Part shown: piece after piece, positions 58,715 through 64,000 of the stretch | How the letters are laid out: each line of letters begins with the position of its first letter | Position numbering within the stretch: the first letter of the stretch is position 1 | DNA from: Streptomyces sp. NBC_00249 | Lineage (GTDB): Bacteria; Actinomycetota; Actinomycetes; Streptomycetales; Streptomycetaceae | DNA length: 64,000 nt | Direction of reading: 5' to 3' | NCBI RefSeq assembly: GCF_026342355.1 | Contig: NZ_JAPEMV010000005.1 | Location: forward strand, 558,001-622,000 | Notes under the pieces: model-generated | Told to the model about the DNA's origin: nothing | Databases searched by the model: none | The model's input: the letters and a program-made list of their open reading frames with translations, nothing else | Position numbers and translations under genes: made by a program

Positions 58715-59409
58715 CGGGCGGTCCCCGTCCGCGGGGGCTCCTCGGCCTCCTCGGCGTCCTGGGTCTCGCCCTGACCCTGTTCGCCGCGACCCCGGCGCTG
58801 GCGGCGAGCTACCGCTACTGGTCGTTCTGGGACGGTACGGGCGGCACCTGGGCGTACGCCACGCAGGGGCCGTCCACGGCCCGGCCGGCGGACGGCACGG
58901 TGCTCGGCTTCCGCTTCGCGGTGAGCAAGGACGCCGGGGACGAGGCGGCCAAGCCGCGCGCCGCCGCCGACTTCGACGCCGCCTGCGCGGGCACCGCCCC
59001 GGCCGCCGGCAAGAAGCGGATCGGGATCGTCGTCGACTTCGGGCTTCCCGCGGAGGCCCCCGGCGGCGAGACCCCGCCGCAGGAGGCCCCGCGCACCGCC
59101 TGCGCCCAGGTGGCCCCGGAGGCCACGGCCGCCGAGGCGCTGGCGGAGGTGGCGAAGCCGCTGCGCTACAACGGCGCGGCGCTGCTGTGCGGGATCTCGG
59201 GCTACCCGAGGACGGGCTGCGGCGAACCGATCGCCGACGCGGAACCGAAGCCGCCGGCGTCGGCGTCGGCGCCGGCCGCTCCTGAGGCCGAGTCCGACTC
59301 CGGGTCCGAGAACTCCTCCCTCCCCTCCGCGGGCCTGTTCCTGGGCATCGCGGCGCTCCTCGCCCTGGGCTCGGCCACCGTCTGGCAGTCCCGCCGCCGC
59401 AAGCGATGA
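58711..59409 (+). CDS. SCO2322-family exported membrane-anchored protein
   Basis: 232 aa, GTG overlapping the previous stop (GTGA). Signal peptide, then SYRYWSFWDGTGGTWAYATQGPSTARPADGTVLGFRFAVSKD, a compact beta-rich domain with cysteines at DAACAG, RTACAQV, LLCGISG and TGCGEP. An Ala/Pro/Ser spacer leads to SSLPSAG, a membrane helix and RRRKR, a wall/membrane anchor. It is always next to the alpha/alpha-barrel and ECF genes in Streptomyces, as recalled. By analogy with the two-domain transcobalamins it may be the second half of a cobalamin-binding pair; this is inference. Confidence 0.78.
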   Translation: MTGGPRPRGLLGLLGVLGLALTLFAATPALAASYRYWSFWDGTGGTWAYATQGPSTARPADGTVLGFRFAVSKDAGDEAAKPRAAADFDAACAGTAPAAGKKRIGIVVDFGLPAEAPGGETPPQEAPRTACAQVAPEATAAEALAEVAKPLRYNGAALLCGISGYPRTGCGEPIADAEPKPPASASAPAAPEAESDSGSENSSLPSAGLFLGIAALLALGSATVWQSRRRKR

Positions 59410-60641
59410 CCGGTCCGGCCGGGGCGCGGCGCACCACCCACGGCGCGGCACCCGCGGGCGCACCCCCGGCCCGGTCCGGCGCGGCCGGGCGGGCCGGCGC
59501 CCCGCACGGGCCGACGTACAGGAAGAAGGACCACCCCTGGCGGGCTCCCGAGGCCCGGCGCAGCAACGCGCTGCACGCGGGGGCCTGGTGGCTGTGGGCC
59601 CTCGGGCTCGCCACCGCCGCCTCCCGGACCACCAATCCGCTGCTCCTCGGGATGATCGTCGGCGTCGCCGGGTACGTGGTCGCCGCCCGCCGTACGGACG
59701 CGCCGTGGGCCCGTTCCTACGGGGCGTTCGTCAAGCTCGGCCTGTTCGTGATCGGGCTGCGGCTGGTCTTCTCCGTGCTGCTGGGCTCGCCGATCCCCGG
59801 CACGCACCTGCTGTTCACCCTCCCGGAGGTGCCGCTGCCGTCGTGGGCGCAGGGCGTCCGCTTCGGCGGGCGGGTCACCGCCGAGCAGCTGGTGTTCGCC
59901 TTCTACGACGGCGCGAAACTGGCCACCCTGCTGATCTGCGTGGGCGCCGCCAACGCGCTCGCCAATCCGGCGCGGCTGCTGAAGTCGCTGCCCGCCGCCC
60001 TGTACGAGGTGGGGGTGGCCGTGGTCGTGGCCATGACCTTCGCGCCGAACATGGTCGCGGACGTGGCCCGGCTGCGGACCGCGCGCCGGCTGCGCGGCCG
60101 CCCCACCGGCGGGGTGAAGGCCGTCCTCCAGATCGGGCTGCCGGTCCTGGAGGGCGCCCTGGAGCGGTCGGTGGCCGTGGCCGCCTCGATGGACGCGCGC
60201 GGCTACGGCCGTACGGCCGAGGTCCCGCCCGCGGTACGGCACACCACCAACGTCCTCACCCTCGGCGGACTGCTCGGCATGTGCGCGGGCACGTACGGGC
60301 TGCTCGCCGCCGAGGGCGCCGCGTACGGGCTGCCCGTGCTCGGCATCGGCCTGGTCCTGGCCCTCGCCGGACTGCGGCTCGGCGGCCGGCGCAGCATCCG
60401 CACCCGCTACCGGCCGGACCGGTGGGGGCTGCGGGCGTGGCTGGTCGCCGGTTCGGGGGCGGCGGTCGCGGCCCTGCTGATCCACGCGGCGTCGGTGGAC
60501 CCGGAGGCGCTGCGGCCCGGCGTGGTCCCGCTGGTCGTGCCGACGCTGCCGCTGTGGCCGGCGGCGGCGGTCCTGATCGGCCTGCTCCCGGCCTTCGTGG
60601 CACCCGTCCCTCCGCCGTCGTCCAAGGAGTCCCCCCGGTGA
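59406..60641 (+). CDS. ECF transporter T component (CbiQ/EcfT-like)
   Basis: 411 aa, ATG overlapping the previous stop (ATGA). About 60 residues of disordered N-terminus precede six or more membrane helices. The EcfT coupling helices carry the two Ala-Arg-Gly type motifs: ARLRTARRLRGRPTGG and SVAVAASMDARGYGRT (AxDARGYG is diagnostic). It joins the S component to the ATPases in the membrane. Third gene of the B12-riboswitch operon. Confidence 0.88.
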   Translation: MTGPAGARRTTHGAAPAGAPPARSGAAGRAGAPHGPTYRKKDHPWRAPEARRSNALHAGAWWLWALGLATAASRTTNPLLLGMIVGVAGYVVAARRTDAPWARSYGAFVKLGLFVIGLRLVFSVLLGSPIPGTHLLFTLPEVPLPSWAQGVRFGGRVTAEQLVFAFYDGAKLATLLICVGAANALANPARLLKSLPAALYEVGVAVVVAMTFAPNMVADVARLRTARRLRGRPTGGVKAVLQIGLPVLEGALERSVAVAASMDARGYGRTAEVPPAVRHTTNVLTLGGLLGMCAGTYGLLAAEGAAYGLPVLGIGLVLALAGLRLGGRRSIRTRYRPDRWGLRAWLVAGSGAAVAALLIHAASVDPEALRPGVVPLVVPTLPLWPAAAVLIGLLPAFVAPVPPPSSKESPR

Positions 60642-62476
60642 TCCGCTTCGAGCAGGTGTCGGTCACGTACGACGGCGCCCCGCACCCTTCCCTCCGCGAC
60701 GCGGACTTCACCCTCCCGGAGGGTGAGCTGACCCTGCTCGTCGGCCCGTCCGGGGTCGGCAAGTCCACCCTGCTCGGCGCGGTCTCCGGGCTCGTCCCGC
60801 ACTTCACGGGCGGCACCCTCACCGGGCGGGTCACGGTCGCGGGCCGTGACACGCGCACTCACCGGCCGCGGGAGCTCGCGGACGTGGTGGGCACGGTGGG
60901 CCAGGACCCGCCGGCGCACTTCGTGACGGACGTGGTGGAGGACGAGCTGGCGTACGGGATGGAGTCCCTGGGCCTGCCGCCCGCGGTGATGCGCCGCCGC
61001 GTGGAGGAGACCTTGGACCTCCTCGGCCTGAACGAACTCCGCGACCGCCCCATCGCCACCCTGTCCGGCGGGCAGCAGCAGCGGGTCGCGATCGGTTCGG
61101 TCCTCACCCCGCACCCGAAGGTCCTCGTCCTGGACGAACCCACCTCCGCGCTCGATCCGGCGGCGGCGGAGGAGGTCCTCGCGGTACTGCAACGCCTCGT
61201 GCACGACCTGGGCACGACCGTGCTGATGGCGGAGCACCGGCTGGAGCGGGTGGTCCAGTACGCGGACCGCGTCCTGCTCCTGCCCGCCCCGGGCGAGGCC
61301 CCGGTCCTCGGCACCCCGGCCGACATCATGGCCGTCTCCCCCGTCCACCCCCCGGTGGTCTCCCTGGGCCGCCTCGCGGGCTGGTCCCCCCTCCCCCTCT
61401 CGATCCGCGACGCCCGCCGCCTCGCCGCTCCGCTCAGGTCCCGCCTGTCCTCCTGCACCCCGCCCGGGGCCTCGACCCCCACCCTGCCCGCGTCCACGCG
61501 CGCCGCCGCTTCCCGGGGCTCCGCCCCGGACCCCGCGCCTCAAACGCCGGCGAGGCTGGATCTTTCAGCCTCGCCGGCGTTTGAGGCGCGGGGGTCCGGG
61601 GGCGGAGCCCCTGGTTTCGGGAAGGGGCGGGGTGGGGGAGAGGCCCCGCGCAGCGGCTCACTCGCCCGCCTGCTGCGCCGCAGCGGGAACGCACCCGCCC
61701 CCACCCCCACAGCGGCCAGCGCAACGGCCCTCACCGTCCGCCGCGCCCGCGCAGAGGTCCTGCGCGACGTCACCCTCACCGTCGCCCCCGGCGAAACCGT
61801 CGCCCTCATGGGCCGCAACGGCGCCGGGAAGTCCACCCTCCTCGCCACCCTCGTCGGTACCCTCGCCCCCACCACCGGCCAGGTGACCGTCGGGGGCCGC
61901 GCCCCGCACCGTACGCCGCCCGCCGAGATGGTCCGCCGGGTGGGCCTGGTGCCCCAGGAGCCCCGGGACCTCCTCTACGCCGACACCGTCGCCGCCGAGT
62001 GCGCCGCCGCCGACTCCGACGCGGGCGCCGCCCCCGGCACCTGCCGCGGTCTGGTCAACGCCCTGCTGCCGGACGTACCGGACGACACCCACCCCCGGGA
62101 CCTGTCCGAAGGGCAGCGGCTGACCCTGGCCCTGGCCCTGGTGCTGACGGGCCGACCGGCCCTGCTGCTCCTCGACGAGCCGACGCGCGGGCTGGACTAC
62201 GCCGCCAAGGCCCGCCTGATCGAGCTGCTGCGCACCCTCGCGGCCGAGGGGCACGCCATCGTGCTGGCCACGCACGACGTGGAGCTGGCCGCGGAGCTGG
62301 CGCACCGGGTGGTCATCCTGGCGGGCGGCGAGATCGTCGCGGACGGTCCGACGGCGGAGGTGGTCGTCTCCTCCCCGGCGTTCGCCCCGCAGGTGGCGAA
62401 GATCCTGGCCCCCGGCCACTGGCTCACGGTCTCCCAGGTGGCCGCCGCCCTGGAAACGACGGCGGCCACCCCATGA
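60638..62476 (+). CDS. Fused ECF transporter ATPase (two ABC domains)
   Basis: 612 aa with two ABC domains, GTG overlapping the previous stop (GTGA). First domain 1-250: Walker A VGPSGVGKST, signature LSGGQQQRVAIG, Walker B VLVLDEPTSALD. Second domain about 365-600: Walker A MGRNGAGKST, degenerate signature LSEGQRLTLAL, Walker B LLLLDEPTRGLD. Together they act as the EcfA/EcfA' pair. The linker (about residues 275-345) is encoded largely by a long extragenic-type inverted repeat, so its sequence is low-complexity and probably an insertion. Confidence 0.9.
   Translation: MIRFEQVSVTYDGAPHPSLRDADFTLPEGELTLLVGPSGVGKSTLLGAVSGLVPHFTGGTLTGRVTVAGRDTRTHRPRELADVVGTVGQDPPAHFVTDVVEDELAYGMESLGLPPAVMRRRVEETLDLLGLNELRDRPIATLSGGQQQRVAIGSVLTPHPKVLVLDEPTSALDPAAAEEVLAVLQRLVHDLGTTVLMAEHRLERVVQYADRVLLLPAPGEAPVLGTPADIMAVSPVHPPVVSLGRLAGWSPLPLSIRDARRLAAPLRSRLSSCTPPGASTPTLPASTRAAASRGSAPDPAPQTPARLDLSASPAFEARGSGGGAPGFGKGRGGGEAPRSGSLARLLRRSGNAPAPTPTAASATALTVRRARAEVLRDVTLTVAPGETVALMGRNGAGKSTLLATLVGTLAPTTGQVTVGGRAPHRTPPAEMVRRVGLVPQEPRDLLYADTVAAECAAADSDAGAAPGTCRGLVNALLPDVPDDTHPRDLSEGQRLTLALALVLTGRPALLLLDEPTRGLDYAAKARLIELLRTLAAEGHAIVLATHDVELAAELAHRVVILAGGEIVADGPTAEVVVSSPAFAPQVAKILAPGHWLTVSQVAAALETTAATP
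61515..61657. repeat. Long inverted repeat of the GCCGGCGTTTGAGGCG family inside the ATPase gene
   Basis: Arms of about 44-46 bp (61515-61558 and 61566-61611) pair nearly perfectly around GATCTTT; each contains CGCCGGCGTTTGAGGCGC or its complement. The following GGGAAGGGGCGGGGTGGGGG and CCCCGCGCAGCGG match the region after the third repeat at 7801-7870. The unit stays in frame in the linker between the two ABC domains. Confidence 0.85.
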
Positions 62477-63345
62477 GCCACCCCACCCACCCCGCCCGCC
62501 CCATCCGCATCGGCCCCCGCGCCGCCGCGGCCCTGGTCCTCGTCACCCTGATCGGTATAGCCGCCTTCGGCTGGCCCCTCCTCGCCGACCGCCAGTCCGG
62601 TCTGGCGCACTCCCAGGACGCCCCCTGGCTGTTCGCCGCCCTGCTCCCCCTCCTCGTGGGCGTGGTGGTGGCGACCATCGCCGATCAGGGCATGGACGCC
62701 AAGGCCGTCGCGATGCTGGGCGTACTGGCCGCCGTGGGCGCGGCGCTGCGCCCGCTGGGGGCGGGGACGGCGGGGCTGGAGCCCATGTTCTTCCTGATGG
62801 TGCTGAGCGGCCGCGTCCTCGGACCGGGTTTCGGCTTCGTGCTGGGCGCCGTCACCATGTTCGCCTCCGCCCTGCTGACGGGCGGGGTCGGGCCGTGGAT
62901 GCCGTTCCAGATGCTGGCGCTGGGCTGGTTCTCGCTGGGCGCGGGGCTGCTGCCCGGGCCGGCCCGGATCCGGGGGCGGGCCGAGCTGGCGATGCTCGCG
63001 GCGTACGGGTTCCTCGGCTCGTTCGCGTACGGGACGGTCATGAACCTGCAGGGCTGGGTGCTGCTGCAGGGCATGGGCCAGGGCGTGTCCTTCCACCCGG
63101 GTGACCCGGTGCCGGAGAACCTGGCGCGCTTCGCCGCGTACTGTCTGGCGACCTCGCTGGGCTGGGACCTGGGGCGGGCGGCGCTGACCGTCGTGCTGAC
63201 GCTGACGCTCGGGGCCACCTTGCTGAAGGCGTTGCGCCGGGCCACCAGGAAGGCGGCGTTCGAGGCGCCCGTCTCCTTCGATTCGGGGGCGGAATCCGCC
63301 CCCGACCACCCCCGCCAAAGGGGTACGAACAGTTACAGCAGGTGA
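62473..63345 (+). CDS. ECF transporter S component (cobalamin/corrinoid-type inferred)
   Basis: 290 aa, ATG overlapping the ATPase stop (ATGA). Six membrane helices between residues 15 and 260 (AAAALVLVTLIGIAAFGWPLL, LFAALLPLLVGVVVATIADQG, AVAMLGVLAAVGAALRPLG, GFGFVLGAVTMFASALLTGGVGPWMPFQMLALGWFSLGAGLL and others). The GPWMPFQMLALGW loop is typical of substrate-specific ECF subunits. Last gene of the operon; the B12 riboswitch points to a corrinoid or cobalt substrate. Confidence 0.85.
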   Translation: MSHPTHPARPIRIGPRAAAALVLVTLIGIAAFGWPLLADRQSGLAHSQDAPWLFAALLPLLVGVVVATIADQGMDAKAVAMLGVLAAVGAALRPLGAGTAGLEPMFFLMVLSGRVLGPGFGFVLGAVTMFASALLTGGVGPWMPFQMLALGWFSLGAGLLPGPARIRGRAELAMLAAYGFLGSFAYGTVMNLQGWVLLQGMGQGVSFHPGDPVPENLARFAAYCLATSLGWDLGRAALTVVLTLTLGATLLKALRRATRKAAFEAPVSFDSGAESAPDHPRQRGTNSYSR

Positions 63346-63402
63346 GATTCCGGCGCTGTGCCGGTGACCCGCCCCACAGGACCCAGGTCACATACGAGCC
63401 GG
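63325..63402 (+). ncRNA. Possible second cobalamin-like leader element
   Basis: AGCAGGTGAGATTCCGGCGC (63337-63356), a CTGTGCCGG segment and AGGTCACATACGAGCC (63385-63400) resemble the core (GGUGxGAUUCCGGCGC) and B12 box of cobalamin riboswitches, but spacing is short and the box is imperfect. It overlaps the end of the S-component gene and precedes a 280-nt leader. Could be a different structured RNA. Confidence 0.35.
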
Positions 63403-63680
63403 GCTAGTAGTCCTCAAAGCCCCCGTACGCACCACCTGGCACCGCCTCCCACCTGCGCGGACACCCCCACCCCTGCCTCCGGGCCGTTGCGCCCCCGCTG
63501 CGAGGTCCACTAGTAAGCGGCGTCGTTGCCAGCCCTGCCGGCGGTCTGTAGAACTGGATGAGTCGCCAGGCGGCACGGGTGCTTCACCCGCCGCCGACGG
63601 ATCCCCTCTCCCCCGTGTGAGTGGCTCACGCATGTCCCGGCATGCCGCGACCGTCCTTGTCCCCTTCGGAAGGTTCATCC
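63403..63680 (+). promoter_or_regulatory. Structured leader of the transglycosylase-like gene
   Basis: This is the rest of the 335-bp non-coding stretch before the last gene. It holds a strong hairpin, GGCGGCACGGGTG-CTT-CACCCGCCGCC (63569-63595), and no ORF of note. A long structured 5' leader in front of a cell-wall hydrolase gene suggests a riboswitch; no known aptamer could be assigned. GGAAGG lies six or seven bases before the GTG start. Confidence 0.4.
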
Positions 63681-64000
63681 GTGTCCAACGCTGTCATCCG
63701 CCGCATCGCCGCCTCGAAGAAGACCCTCGCGGGTTCCGTCCTCGCCCTGGGCGTCGCCGGTTCCCTGCTCGCCGCGGCGCCCGCCCAGGCGGCCCCCGCG
63801 AGCGCCAAGGCGATCGCCCAGCAGATGATCAAGGACCCGGCGCAGTTCGCGGCCTTCAACAAGATCGTTTCGCACGAGAGCGGCTGGGACTACACCGCCA
63901 CGAACTCCTCCTCGGGTGCCTACGGCCTGGTCCAGGCCCTGCCGGCCTCGAAGATGGCCTCGGCGGGCTCGGACTGGAAGACCAACCCGGCCACCCAGAT
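63681..64000 (+). CDS. Secreted lytic transglycosylase-like protein, N-terminal part
   Basis: 107 codons to the window edge, GTG start. A Sec signal peptide (SKKTLAGSVLALGVAGSLLAAAPAQA, cut near residue 38) precedes AKAIAQQMIKDPAQFAAFNKIVSHESGWDYTATNSSSGAYGLVQALPASKMASAGSDWKTNPATQI. That is the SLT/transglycosylase core with the catalytic Glu in SHESGW and the GAYGLVQALP motif. It should cleave peptidoglycan glycan strands. The gene runs beyond the window. Confidence 0.87.
   Translation, partial: MSNAVIRRIAASKKTLAGSVLALGVAGSLLAAAPAQAAPASAKAIAQQMIKDPAQFAAFNKIVSHESGWDYTATNSSSGAYGLVQALPASKMASAGSDWKTNPATQ

Noticed and set aside
63403..63680. c-di-AMP (ydaO-type) riboswitch before the transglycosylase-like gene
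   Set aside because: The expected conserved core could not be recognised in the leader, so only a structured leader is reported.
1..64000. tRNA genes, prophage or conjugative element genes
   Set aside because: No cloverleaf, integrase, phage structural or transfer genes were recognised in the window.

Overview
The window is high-GC, gene-dense actinobacterial chromosome with strong third-position G/C bias, many GTG starts, 4-bp stop/start overlaps, a type A RNase P RNA and many Streptomyces-type families. It is very probably a Streptomyces. From memory, the order RNase H/phosphatase, zinc ribbon, Nif3 and, later, the B12-riboswitch ECF operon matches the SCO2299-2301 and SCO2321-2325 stretches of S. 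coelicolor. No alignment could be run.

Layout. 1-16999 is mostly housekeeping and regulators: the end of an FTR1 iron permease, PhzF-like and SDR enzymes, a Bcr/CflA exporter, Rsm22, a dimethylargininase with a divergent TetR gene, prim-pol, YaaA, an RNB ribonuclease, AraC and MerR regulators, rnpB, and the RNase H / zinc ribbon / Nif3 operon. Two small CTAG-flanked inverted-repeat elements lie here. 17100-18950 is a solo IscB nuclease gene preceded by a strongly structured region that fits an omega (HEARO) RNA; no transposase is present. 18934-31000 holds hypothetical genes and then a steroid/acyl-CoA type catabolic block: a Hsd4A-like SDR, alcohol dehydrogenase, MaoC hydratase, P450, amidohydrolase, Ltp-type thiolase and fused acyl-CoA dehydrogenase. 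31038-35726 is an operon of three membrane Ser/Thr kinases. It is followed by a DUF397 / XRE / ATPase set, a flavin monooxygenase, a soluble kinase, a membrane protein and a broken RipA-like gene. 42208-51205 carries methyltransferases, an amidase, an F420-type oxidoreductase, a secreted lectin and a glycosyltransferase / methyltransferase / alpha-alpha barrel operon. 51433-55846 holds a KstR-like regulator, a secreted serine hydrolase, and a ferredoxin/aldehyde dehydrogenase pair. 57220-63345 is a cobalamin riboswitch followed by five genes with 4-bp overlaps: two surface proteins and an ECF transporter. The window ends inside a secreted lytic transglycosylase-like gene.

Three systems stand out. 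(1) The IscB/omega-RNA locus. (2) A probable KstR regulon: the regulator gene and three exact TNNAACNNGTTNNA operators, plus one near match, scattered over 31 kb in front of the catabolic genes and of the regulator itself. (3) A B12-controlled uptake operon whose first product looks like a wall- or membrane-anchored, transcobalamin-like alpha/alpha barrel, suggesting surface capture feeding an ECF importer. A large extragenic-type inverted repeat sits in frame inside the ATPase gene of that operon.

All assignments are from reading the sequence and remembered family features; no database search was possible.
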